Origin: Spiribacter halobius
GTDB lineage: Bacteria; Pseudomonadota; Gammaproteobacteria; Nitrococcales; Nitrococcaceae
Reading direction: 5' to 3'
DNA length: 64,000 nt
Assembly: GCF_020883455.1 (NCBI RefSeq)
Contig: NZ_CP086615.1
Location: 2,666,001-2,730,000, forward strand
Positions 9,513-17,508 of this stretch are shown one piece after another. Under the pieces are notes generated by a model. It did no database searches. It had not been told where the DNA came from and worked only from the letters and a program-made list of their open reading frames with translations. The stretch's first letter is position 1, and every line of letters starts with the position of its first letter. The position numbers and the translations under genes are program-made.

Positions 9513-10387
9513 GCCGGCCGCCCTGTGCCCGAAACGCCCCCGGCGATGGCCGCCGGCAGGGTGAACGCGCCGGCCAGGGCCGCCGGCCCGGTGGCCGGTA
9601 GCTCGAGCCCGCGCTCCGCCACGCGCTGGCGGAAGGTCTCCAGGGGCGGCGTGTCCCCATCCGGCAGGGCGCCATCCGAGGCCAGCACGAAGCTCCAGAG
9701 GTGGTAGAAGCTCGGCACCGTCAGCGCATAGCTCGCCAGCGCCCCGAACGCGCCGCCCAGGCTGCGCCGCACCCGGCGGTGCCCGATCTGGCGGTGTGCG
9801 GTGAGTCCGCCCGCCTGGGTCGCCAGCACCGCCCCGGGGTTCAGGCGGCGGCGCAGCCGGGCGTAGAGGTCACGGCTGTAGAGGGCCGCTGCCGGCGCGT
9901 CCTCGTCGCTGAAGTCCACCAGATCGCCGATGACGACATCGAAGCCCGGTCCCGCCTCCTCCAGATAGGCGTTGATGTCACGGCACTGCAGCTCGAGCCG
10001 CGGGTCGGCGAAGGCGGTGCGGTTCCAGTCCGCCAGGTGCTCCCGGCAGAGGGCAACGAACGTCTCGTCGATATCCACCATGACCGCCCGCTCCACACCG
10101 GGATGCCGCAGCACCTCACGGGCCGTCGCACCCTCGCCGCCGCCCATGATCAGCACCCGGCGCGGGTCGGGATGCAGCAGCATCGCCGGGTGCACCAGCG
10201 CCTCGTGGTAGAGGGCCTCGTCCGCCTCGCAGGACTGCAGATCGCCGTCCAGGGCCACACAGACGCCGTGCACCGGCGAGCGGAAGAAAAGATATTCCTG
10301 ATAGGGGCTGCGCCCGCTCGCCAGCACTTCCGCCACCGGGTGCTCGAGGCGCTCGCCGTCCTCGCTTGTCTGCAGCAGTCTCAACAT
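9509..10387 (-). CDS. speE: Aminopropyltransferase, thermospermine/agmatine-type (spermidine synthase family)
   Basis: 292 residues from the ATG at 10387. The SAM-binding motif reads MGGGEGATAREVLRH, followed by VDIDETFVALC, VIGDLVDF and ATQAGG, then LTVPSFYHLWSFVLASD. The GEG(A/S)TAREVLRH, DIDE, GDL, QAG and VPSF..W pattern is that of the ACL5-like thermospermine synthase and Thermus-type enzymes rather than classical E. coli SpeE (GGGDGG, DSTDP). It therefore may use spermidine or agmatine rather than putrescine. It overlaps the GNAT gene by 7 bases. Confidence 0.87.
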   Translation of the reverse strand: MLRLLQTSEDGERLEHPVAEVLASGRSPYQEYLFFRSPVHGVCVALDGDLQSCEADEALYHEALVHPAMLLHPDPRRVLIMGGGEGATAREVLRHPGVERAVMVDIDETFVALCREHLADWNRTAFADPRLELQCRDINAYLEEAGPGFDVVIGDLVDFSDEDAPAAALYSRDLYARLRRRLNPGAVLATQAGGLTAHRQIGHRRVRRSLGGAFGALASYALTVPSFYHLWSFVLASDGALPDGDTPPLETFRQRVAERGLELPATGPAALAGAFTLPAAIAGGVSGTGRPA

Positions 10388-10986
10388 GGGCTCAGCTCCA
10401 CCGTGGCCCCGATGCCCGCCAGCTGTCGCGCGAGCCGCGCATCTCCGGCGGCCACCCCGTATCCATCGATGAACATGTCTTCCACCACCGCCCGCAGCCA
10501 GGGGCCGTCGACGATATCGCCGGCCTGCAGGATCATCAGCGTATGCGCCTGCGCCCCCTCGCCGCCGAACACCGGTACGCGGTAGTCGAGGGCCAGCGAC
10601 CGGAACCCGGCCGCGGCATAGAGCCCTTCGGCGCCCGGGGCCGCCTCCACCAGCAGTGGCGTCTCCCGGATGCCGGCCGCCGCCCTCTGCACCAGGCGCG
10701 CGCCGAGCCCTCGACCCCGCCGGCCTTCCCGCACGCCGACGAAGGTCAGCACCGCATAGGCGGGGCTCGGCACCCGGTCGACGATGGCGAAACCCGCAAC
10801 GACCGAGGGCTCCGCCATGGCGACGGTCACCCGGTAGCGGCCGGCGGCGGCACGCTCGCGGACCCGCGCCAGCGGCTCCTGCGCCGCCGGTGCGAAGACC
10901 TCCCGATAGGCGTGCTCGAAGGCCGACCAGCCAACGCCGTCCGGGGTACAGCCGGCGAGCACCGCCGGCATGGCAGGACCGCTCAT
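10381..10986 (-). CDS. GNAT-family N-acetyltransferase
   Basis: 201 residues from MSGPAMPAVLAG. The acetyl-CoA loop is seen as VREGRRGRGLGARLVQRA (GNAT motif A, R-x-x-G-x-G/A), with preceding strands VAGFAIVDRV and AVLTFVGV. A C-terminal segment of about 80 residues after the core is of unknown role. It is the first gene of the polyamine operon, so acetylation of polyamines or agmatine is a reasonable inference, but the sequence does not show the substrate. Confidence 0.8.
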   Translation of the reverse strand: MSGPAMPAVLAGCTPDGVGWSAFEHAYREVFAPAAQEPLARVRERAAAGRYRVTVAMAEPSVVAGFAIVDRVPSPAYAVLTFVGVREGRRGRGLGARLVQRAAAGIRETPLLVEAAPGAEGLYAAAGFRSLALDYRVPVFGGEGAQAHTLMILQAGDIVDGPWLRAVVEDMFIDGYGVAAGDARLARQLAGIGATVELSPC

Positions 10987-11149
10987 CCCGCACTGGCCTC
11001 CACCGCCTTGCAGGCGCGTCAGTCTACCGGGCACGGCCGCCGGGTTCACGCGGTTTCACGCCGCACGCGCATTGGGTAGACTCCGCGGGCGCGGCCGGAC
11101 CGGCCGCGTACCTGCCCCGGCATCACCCCGAGCGCTGACAGCACCCAGC

Positions 11150-14100
11150 ATGGCCGATCAATCCGCGAGCCCTCTTCGTCCCCCGATCCCCCGCAGTCCC
11201 GGCGAGCGGCGGGACTGGTACGGCCTGCCGGAGCCGGCACAGGCCCTCGCGCTGGCGAGTGCCGCCGAGGCGCATACCGGACTGGTGCTCGCGGTGGCGG
11301 CGAGCAGTCAGCAGGCGCTGCACCTGGAGGCCGAGCTCGGCTTCTTTCTGGACGGTCGCCTGCCGGTGGAGGTGATGCCGGACTGGGAGACGCTGCCCTA
11401 CGATGTCTTCTCGCCGCACCAGGACATCATCTCCCAGCGCCTGCGCACCCTGCATGACCTGCCGGGCCTGACCCGCGGCGTGCTGATCGTGCCGGCGGGC
11501 ACGCTGATGCAGCGCATCGCGCCGCGCAGCTTCCTGGAAGGCACCGTGCTGCGCGTCGCCGTGGGTGACCACCTCGCCCTCGAGCCCATGCGCGAGCGCC
11601 TGGAGCGGGCAGGCTACCGCTGCGTCTCCGAGGTCATGGAGCATGGCGAATTCGCGGTGCGCGGCTCGCTGCTGGACCTCTACCCGATGGGTAGCGAGAC
11701 GCCCTACCGCATCGATCTGTTCGACGACGAAGTGGACAGCATCCGGCTGTTCGACCCGGAGACCCAGCGCAGCGCGCAGAAGGTGGACCGCATCGAGCTG
11801 CTGCCGGCGCGGGAGTTCCCCACCGGCGAGGAGGGCATTACCCGCTTCCGGCGCCAGTACCGGGCCGCCTTCGAGGGCGACCCCACCGCCAGCACGGTCT
11901 ATCGCGACGTCAGCGACGGCCGCATGCCCAACGGCATCGAGTACTACCTGCCGCTGTTCTTCGAGCAGACCGGCACGCTGTTCGATTACCTGCCCGAGGG
12001 CGCGCTGGCGGTGCGCACCGGACCGGTGGACGAGCAGCTCGGTGCCGACTGGGAGCAGATCGCCGAGCGCTACGAACAGCGCCGGCACGACCGCGAGCGC
12101 CCCCTGCTCCCGCCGGAACGTCTCTACCTGTCGCCGGACGAGGTGCGCAGCGCCCTCAACCGCCTGCCCCAGGTGCGCATCCCGGCGGAGGACGCCGAGC
12201 CCACGGGGCAGGCCCGGGAGGTGACCTTCACCACCTCGACGCTGCCCGACCTGCGCAGCGAACCTGGCGCCGCCCGCCCGCTCGGGCGGCTGGAGGCCTT
12301 CGCTGCCGAGGCTCCGGAGCGGCTGCTGTTCCTCGCCGAGACCGCGGGGCGGCGCGAGACCCTGCGCGAGCGTCTGCAACAGGCGGGGCTGCGCCCCGAG
12401 GACGTCAGCGGCTGGGCGGCCTTCGCCGCGGGCGATCCCGCCCTCGGGCTCACGGTGGGGCCGCTGGAGGCGGGCTTCCGCCTGCCCGACGACGGCATCG
12501 CCGTGGTTCCGGATACCGCGCTCTTCGCCGAGCGTGCCAAGCAGCGGCGGCGCCGGCAGAGCACCGCGGAGCGCGACCCTGACGCCATCATCCGCGATCT
12601 CACCGACCTGCACCCGGGCGCCCCCGTGGTGCACGAGAACCATGGCGTGGGCCGCTACCGCGGGCTGCAGACGCTGGACGTCGGCAACGTCCGCACGGAG
12701 TTCCTGACCCTGGAGTACGCCGGCGGCGACAAGCTCTACGTGCCGGTCGCCTCGCTGCACCTCATCACCCGCTACACCGGCACCGATTCCGACGCCGCCC
12801 CGCTGCATCGACTGGGTGGCGAGCAGTGGGAAAAGGCCAGGCGCAAGGCGGCGGAGCGCGCCCGGGATGTCGCCGCGGAGCTGCTGGATATCTACGCCCG
12901 GCGCGAGGCGCAGTCGGGCCATGCGCACCGGTTTCCGCGGGAGGAGTACGAGCGCTTCGCGGCCCAGTTCCCGTTCGAGGAAACGCCGGACCAGGAGACC
13001 GCCATCCACGCCGTGATCCGCGATCTCGAGCAGGAACGGCCCATGGACCGGGTGGTCTGCGGCGACGTCGGCTTCGGCAAGACCGAGGTGGCCATGCGCG
13101 CCGCCTTCGTCGGTGTGCAGGCCGGCGGTCAGGTGGCGGTGCTCGTGCCCACCACCCTGCTCGCCCAGCAGCACTATCAGAACTTCAGCGACCGTTTCGC
13201 CGACTGGCCGGTGCGCATCGAGCTGCTCTCGCGCTTCCGCTCGCAGAAGGAGCAGAACGCCGTGCTGCGCGACCTCGCCGCCGGCAAGGTGGACATCGTC
13301 ATCGGCACCCACAAGCTGCTCCAGGGCAGCGTCAAGTTCGACAACCTGGGGCTGCTCATCATCGACGAGGAGCATCGCTTCGGCGTGCGCCAGAAGGAGG
13401 CGCTGAAGCGCCTGCGCGCCAACGTGGACGTGCTTACCCTCACCGCCACGCCGATTCCGCGCACCCTGAACATGTCGCTGGCGGGCATGCGCGATCTGTC
13501 CATCATCGCCACGCCGCCGGCACGGCGGCTGGCGGTGAAGACCTTCGTCAACCAGTGGAACGACGCCCTCATCCGGGAGGCCTGCCTGCGCGAGCTCCAT
13601 CGGGGCGGCCAGGTGTACTTTCTGCACAACGATGTCGAGACCATCGAGCGCGTCGCCCGGGAGCTGGAGGCGCTGGTGCCGGAGGCGCGGGTGCGCATCG
13701 CCCACGGGCAGATGCGCGAGCGCGAGCTCGAGCGGGTGATGCTCGACTTCTACCACCAGCGCTTCAACGTGCTGGTCTGCACCACCATCGTCGAGAGCGG
13801 CATCGACGTCCCGAGCGCCAATACCATCGTCATCAATCGGGCGGACCGCCTCGGCCTCGCCCAGCTGCATCAGCTGCGCGGGCGTGTCGGCCGCTCGCAC
13901 CACCGCGCCTACGCCTATCTGGTGGCGCCACCGAAACGCCAGCTGACGCCCGACGCCGCCAAGCGGCTGGAGGCCATCGCCTCGCTCGAGGACCTCGGCA
14001 TCGGCTTCGCCCTGGCGAGTCACGACCTGGAGATCCGCGGTGCCGGCGAGCTGCTCGGCGAGGGTCAGAGCGGCCAGATCCAGGAGGTGGGCTTCTCCAT

Positions 14101-14626
14101 GTACTCGGAGCTGCTGGAGCGCGCCGTGCGCGACCTGCGTGCCGGCCGCGAGCCTGCCCTCGATCGCCCGCTGCACCATGGCACCGAGGTGGACCTGCGC
14201 ATTCCCGCGCTGCTGCCGGAGGAATACCTGCCGGACGTGCACACGCGCCTCGTCCTCTACAAGCGCATCGCCAGCGCGCCGGACGAGAACGCCCTGCGGG
14301 AGCTGCAGGTGGAGATGATCGACCGCTTCGGGCTGCTGCCGGAGCCGGCGCGCAACCTGTTCCGCCTTGCCGAGCTGCGCCTGCGTGCCGAGCGCCTCGG
14401 CCTCGAGCGTATCGAGGCCGGCCCCGGCGGCGGTGTGCTCACCTTCTCCGACACGCCCCGGGTGGATCCGGCGGCACTGGTGCAGCTGGTTCAGGAAAAG
14501 CCCGCCGTGTATCGTCTCGAGGGTCAGGAGCGGCTGCGCTTCCGGCTCGAGACCGAGGCGGCGGACGAGCGCATCGGGGTCGTCAGCCAGCTCATGGACG
14601 CCCTGGAGCAGAAGGAGGCCGCATGA
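11150..14626 (+). CDS. mfd: Transcription-repair coupling factor Mfd
   Basis: 1158 residues from ATG 11150, close to the 1148 of E. coli. In order: UvrB-like N-terminal module (1-350), the RNA-polymerase-interacting domain (about 480-555, HENHGVGRYRGLQ), the DNA translocase with Walker A GDVGFGKTEVA (near 638), DEEH box (near 738), TATPIPRTL, and QLRGRVGRS, then the C-terminal TRCF domain. It strips stalled RNA polymerase and recruits UvrA. The stop overlaps csiV in an ATGA junction. Confidence 0.98.
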   Translation: MADQSASPLRPPIPRSPGERRDWYGLPEPAQALALASAAEAHTGLVLAVAASSQQALHLEAELGFFLDGRLPVEVMPDWETLPYDVFSPHQDIISQRLRTLHDLPGLTRGVLIVPAGTLMQRIAPRSFLEGTVLRVAVGDHLALEPMRERLERAGYRCVSEVMEHGEFAVRGSLLDLYPMGSETPYRIDLFDDEVDSIRLFDPETQRSAQKVDRIELLPAREFPTGEEGITRFRRQYRAAFEGDPTASTVYRDVSDGRMPNGIEYYLPLFFEQTGTLFDYLPEGALAVRTGPVDEQLGADWEQIAERYEQRRHDRERPLLPPERLYLSPDEVRSALNRLPQVRIPAEDAEPTGQAREVTFTTSTLPDLRSEPGAARPLGRLEAFAAEAPERLLFLAETAGRRETLRERLQQAGLRPEDVSGWAAFAAGDPALGLTVGPLEAGFRLPDDGIAVVPDTALFAERAKQRRRRQSTAERDPDAIIRDLTDLHPGAPVVHENHGVGRYRGLQTLDVGNVRTEFLTLEYAGGDKLYVPVASLHLITRYTGTDSDAAPLHRLGGEQWEKARRKAAERARDVAAELLDIYARREAQSGHAHRFPREEYERFAAQFPFEETPDQETAIHAVIRDLEQERPMDRVVCGDVGFGKTEVAMRAAFVGVQAGGQVAVLVPTTLLAQQHYQNFSDRFADWPVRIELLSRFRSQKEQNAVLRDLAAGKVDIVIGTHKLLQGSVKFDNLGLLIIDEEHRFGVRQKEALKRLRANVDVLTLTATPIPRTLNMSLAGMRDLSIIATPPARRLAVKTFVNQWNDALIREACLRELHRGGQVYFLHNDVETIERVARELEALVPEARVRIAHGQMRERELERVMLDFYHQRFNVLVCTTIVESGIDVPSANTIVINRADRLGLAQLHQLRGRVGRSHHRAYAYLVAPPKRQLTPDAAKRLEAIASLEDLGIGFALASHDLEIRGAGELLGEGQSGQIQEVGFSMYSELLERAVRDLRAGREPALDRPLHHGTEVDLRIPALLPEEYLPDVHTRLVLYKRIASAPDENALRELQVEMIDRFGLLPEPARNLFRLAELRLRAERLGLERIEAGPGGGVLTFSDTPRVDPAALVQLVQEKPAVYRLEGQERLRFRLETEAADERIGVVSQLMDALEQKEAA

Positions 14627-15465
14627 ACGCGACCCGGCCGGCCGACCGTCGAGCACCCGGGCCGAGCGCAACGCCGGCCTGCCCGCCAGATCCGCGCCCG
14701 CAGCCGCAAATCGGTGGGCTATCCGGGCTAGCCCTGGCGGCTCTCCTGCTCGCGGCCATGCCGTCACTGGCGTTCGCCCAGGACGCGGCCGCGGATCCCG
14801 AGGCCACGGCGGAAGCGGGCGCCGAAGGCGAGGAGGCGCTCGACTGGTACCGCGTCGAGGTGATCGTGTTCCGCCAGCCGCCACTGCCGGAGCAGGCACT
14901 GGAGGCGCCGCCGCTGGTCACGTCGCCGCCGGACGGCCGCCCGCTGCAGAGCCTGCGCAGCGGCGCCGATGGCGAGACCCCCTTTGCGCGGCTGGCGCCC
15001 GGCGCCCTCCAGCTCGGCGATGTCGCCCGGCGCCTGGAGCGCCAGCCCGGCTTCCAGGTGCTGGTCCACGCCGGCTGGGAACAACCCGGCCTCGGCCAGG
15101 CCGAGGCGCCCTACGTCCCCCTGCCCTTCCAGCTCCGCATCCCTTCGCCAACCGAAGGGAGCGCGGGAAGCGGGGAGGACGCCCCAGGACCGTTCGCCCT
15201 GCTCCCGCAGGACACGCCCCTCTACGGCACCCTGCGCCTGTACCGCGAGCGCTACCTGCACTTCGAGACGGACCTGCGCTATCGCCTCCCCGGCGAGCCC
15301 CCCGCAAGCGTCCGCCTGGACGAGGCGCTGGCCCCGGATCCCGACTACGATCCGGCGCTCCAGGTCATGACCGTCAGCCGCCGCATGCGCAGCGAGGAGC
15401 TGCACTACCTCGACCACCCCGTGCTAGGGGTCATCGTCCGCGCCATTCCCCTCGAGGACGAGTAG
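14623..15465 (+). CDS. CsiV-like periplasmic protein with repeat-derived N-terminus
   Basis: 280 residues, coupled to mfd by ATGA. Residues 1-37 form an atypical proline-rich lead (PGPSATPACPPDPRPQP) encoded by a copy of the dispersed repeat (14647-14730). A hydrophobic signal region LALAALLLAAMPSLAFA follows, with cleavage before QDAA. The mature part begins with WYRVEVIVFRQ, the conserved opening of the CsiV family, and later shows GTLRLYRERYLHFETDLRY. CsiV is reported as peptidoglycan-binding and is often encoded after mfd. No in-frame start follows the repeat, so the repeat must be translated. Confidence 0.82.
   Translation: MNATRPADRRAPGPSATPACPPDPRPQPQIGGLSGLALAALLLAAMPSLAFAQDAAADPEATAEAGAEGEEALDWYRVEVIVFRQPPLPEQALEAPPLVTSPPDGRPLQSLRSGADGETPFARLAPGALQLGDVARRLERQPGFQVLVHAGWEQPGLGQAEAPYVPLPFQLRIPSPTEGSAGSGEDAPGPFALLPQDTPLYGTLRLYRERYLHFETDLRYRLPGEPPASVRLDEALAPDPDYDPALQVMTVSRRMRSEELHYLDHPVLGVIVRAIPLEDE
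14647..14730. repeat. Partial copy of dispersed 182-bp repeat inside the csiV 5' end
   Basis: 84 bases matching 36478-36561 of the full copy almost base for base (differences mainly near the AATCGGTG end). The terminal GGGCTA is read as Gly-Leu here, not as a stop, because the frame differs. This copy lacks the left third of the element. Confidence 0.85.
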
Positions 15466-15610
15466 ACCGCCCCCGTCGCGGGCGGACGCCGGCATACCGC
15501 CATCAGGCGGTCGATTCGGGAGAGGATCCAGCGCCGTGCCCGGGCCGGGGATGGGCCGCCTCCACCCGCCGAGGCTGATTCCAGTCCTGTGCGAGCGGCG
15601 CCCCCGCCGC

Positions 15611-15633
15611 GAATCGGTGAGCAATGCGGGCTA
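15611..15633. repeat. Terminal fragment of dispersed repeat; supplies mtnP stop
   Basis: The end motif GAATCGGTGAGCAATGCGGG followed by CTA, matching the right terminus of the 182-bp repeat. CTA at 15631-15633 is the reverse complement of the TAG stop of the minus-strand phosphorylase gene. Confidence 0.75.
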
Positions 15634-16371
15634 GAGCGCAGGAATAAGGCTCCCGAGCAGGGCGCGAACCCGGTCGATCCCCGTGCGCAGGTTCTCCTCG
15701 ATGTCCGCCATCGAGACCTCCGCCTGGCCGTGCAGGCCGGCGGCCCAGTTGGCGGTGACGGCGCAGGTCGCGTAGGGGAGCTCCAGCTCCCGGGCGAGGC
15801 CCGCCTCCGGCATGCCGGTCATGCCGACCATGTCGCAGCCATCGCGTGCCATGCGGCGGATCTCCGCCGCGGTCTCCAGGCGGGGGCCCTGGGTGGCGCC
15901 GTAGCAGCCGTTCGGCCGGGCGTCGATGCCTGCAGCGTCGGCTGCGGCCTGCAGACGCGCCCGCAGATCCGCGTCATAGGGGTGCGTGAAGTCGACGTGC
16001 ACCACCTCGGCCAGATCCCTGTCGAAGAAGGTGTGGTCGCGGCCGTGGGTGTAGTCGATGATCTGGTCCGGGAAGGCAAGCCGGCCCGGATGCAGATCCT
16101 CCGCAATGCCGCCGACGGCGGCCACCGCCAGCACCCGCTCGGCGCCGGCCTGCTGCAGCGCCCAGAGGTTGGCGCGGAAGTTCACCTGATGCGGCGGGAT
16201 GGTGTGCCCGTAGCCGTGGCGGGCGAGGAACATCACCGGCCGGCCGTAGAGCTGGCCATGGGTGATCGGCCCCGAGGCCTCGCCGTAGGGGGTATGCACC
16301 ATCTCCCGGCGGGCGATCTCCAGCCCGCGCAGGCGCGTCAGCCCGGTGCCGCCGATGATCGCGAGCGTCAT
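15631..16371 (-). CDS. mtnP: S-methyl-5'-thioinosine/thioadenosine phosphorylase
   Basis: 246 residues from ATG 16371. PNP/MTAP family-2 motifs are AIIGGTGL, ARHGYGHTIPPHQVN (phosphate and nucleoside site), TQGPRLETAAEI and VGMTGMPEAGLA. The overall pattern and the mfd-csiV-X-nagZ neighbourhood match the Pseudomonas aeruginosa methylthioinosine phosphorylase locus, so methylthioinosine may be the true substrate. It lies 2 bp downstream of hpt. The stop codon is the last triplet of a dispersed repeat fragment. Confidence 0.88.
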   Translation of the reverse strand: MTLAIIGGTGLTRLRGLEIARREMVHTPYGEASGPITHGQLYGRPVMFLARHGYGHTIPPHQVNFRANLWALQQAGAERVLAVAAVGGIAEDLHPGRLAFPDQIIDYTHGRDHTFFDRDLAEVVHVDFTHPYDADLRARLQAAADAAGIDARPNGCYGATQGPRLETAAEIRRMARDGCDMVGMTGMPEAGLARELELPYATCAVTANWAAGLHGQAEVSMADIEENLRTGIDRVRALLGSLIPAL

Positions 16372-16373
16372 TC

Positions 16374-16946
16374 TCAGCCCTCGTCGTCCCGATGGGCGGC
16401 ATAAATGCCGTCCACGTTGCGCAGGTAGCCACGGTAGTCCATGCCGGCTCCGAAGACGTAGCGGTCCGGCACCTCGAGGCCGCTGAAATCCGCCGCAAGG
16501 CCGGGCACGCGCCGGACATTGGGCTTGTCCACCAGCACCGCCGTAAACACCGCCTCGGCGCCCTCGTCCCGGCACTCCTGCACGATGCCGGCGAGGGTGT
16601 GGCCCTCGTCGAGGATGTCATCCACCACCAGCACGGTGCGGCCGCGCAGCGGCGTCTGCGGGCGCGCGAGCCAGACCAGATCGCGGCCCACCGTGGAGCC
16701 GTGGTAGCGGGTGGCGTGGATGTAGTCCACCTCCAGGGCAAAGCCGAGCTGCGGCAGCAGGCGGCCCAGCGGCACGATGGCGCCGGTCATCACCCCGAGC
16801 ACCACCGGATTGCTGCCGGCGAGCCGCTCCTCGATGGCGGCGGCCATGCGCTCCAGGGCGTGCTCGATGGCGCTGGCATCGTGCAGCGGTTCGGCACGGG
16901 CGAGCACGGCATCGAGCTGCTCCGCGGTAAGTACTGGCGTCTGCAT
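16374..16946 (-). CDS. hpt: Hypoxanthine-guanine phosphoribosyltransferase
   Basis: 190 residues. The PRPP-binding motif VLVVDDILDEGHTL and the PPi loop VMTGAIVPLG are intact, and the C-terminal DRYVFGAGMDYRGYLRN binds the base. It converts hypoxanthine or guanine with PRPP to IMP or GMP. Placed directly before the phosphorylase, it would trap the hypoxanthine released from methylthioinosine. The pair is a compact salvage operon. Confidence 0.93.
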   Translation of the reverse strand: MQTPVLTAEQLDAVLARAEPLHDASAIEHALERMAAAIEERLAGSNPVVLGVMTGAIVPLGRLLPQLGFALEVDYIHATRYHGSTVGRDLVWLARPQTPLRGRTVLVVDDILDEGHTLAGIVQECRDEGAEAVFTAVLVDKPNVRRVPGLAADFSGLEVPDRYVFGAGMDYRGYLRNVDGIYAAHRDDEG

Positions 16947-16981
16947 GATCGCGTCGTCCGCTGTTCGGCGCTGCGCGCGGT

Positions 16982-17359
16982 TCAGTAGGTAAAGGTGACG
17001 GTGTCGTCGTCCATCGCCTCGCTGACGATGTAGGCGCTGCCAACGCGCTCGTTGATCTCGGCGATGAGGTCGTCGCCGAGGCGCTCGGTCACCTCGGCGG
17101 CCACCTTGAACACCACGCCGGCGGCGTGGGCCTCGCGCAGGAGATCGAGCACGCTGCGCCCCGTCGCCCCCCGCAGCGGCACCTGCTCGGCCACCCCGCG
17201 CAGGGCCAGGCGCCCGGCCCGCCCGCCGAGGATCACCTCCGCGTCATACTCCATGGATGCGGCGGCATGCGCCTGCGTGAGCGGCTCCATCAAGTCCGGG
17301 CCGCTCTCGGGATCGGTGTTGACCACTACCACCATCAGCTTGTTCGCCATGGCTGTCAC
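16982..17359 (-). CDS. DsrE-like small protein
   Basis: 122-125 residues depending on start: a GTG at 17359 or an ATG at 17350 (MANKLMVVVV). GAGAGGGG lies 2 or 11 bases upstream respectively, so the start is not settled. The sequence fits the DsrE/peroxiredoxin-like fold: an N-terminal beta strand, then THAHAAASMEYDAEVIL-type helix, and a C-terminal strand. No conserved active-site cysteine of DsrE is present, so sulfur transfer is not supported. Its function is unknown. Confidence 0.7.
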   Translation of the reverse strand: MTAMANKLMVVVVNTDPESGPDLMEPLTQAHAAASMEYDAEVILGGRAGRLALRGVAEQVPLRGATGRSVLDLLREAHAAGVVFKVAAEVTERLGDDLIAEINERVGSAYIVSEAMDDDTVTFTY

Positions 17360-17429
17360 TGCCCCTCTCGCCGGCTGTCTCGGGGCGCCGGATTATACAG
17401 AGCCGAGCGCCTCGGGGGCGCCGGGCTTG

Positions 17430-17462
17430 CCCGCAGCCGTGAATCGGTGAGATATGCGGGCC
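17430..17462. repeat. Terminal fragment of dispersed repeat
   Basis: CCCGCAGCCGTGAATCGGTG then AGATATGCGGGCC, the right end of the 182-bp repeat (compare 36529-36560). It abuts the palindrome at 17463-17508. Confidence 0.75.
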
Positions 17463-17508
17463 AGGAGTCTGCGCCGCAGCCGGGAGACGTTCTGCGGCGC
17501 AGACTCCT
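17463..17508. repeat. Palindrome at the nagZ 3' end
   Basis: Perfect 16-base arms AGGAGTCTGCGCCGCA (17463-17478) and their complement (17493-17508) around a 14-base loop. The nagZ stop TAG overlaps the outer edge. On the nagZ transcript the hairpin starts at the stop codon. No U-tract follows, so it may be a processing or stability structure rather than a classical terminator. A half copy occurs at 43881-43921. Confidence 0.8.

Noticed and set aside
12826-14622. Long plus-strand frame before csiV in another phase of mfd
   Set aside because: It lies inside mfd, and the csiV protein only begins to look like a protein after 14623, where an ATGA junction gives the natural start.
11123-14899. A 1258-codon minus-strand open frame opposite mfd
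   Set aside because: It is the antisense shadow of a high-GC gene: no motif, poor residue composition, while mfd on the plus strand has every family motif.
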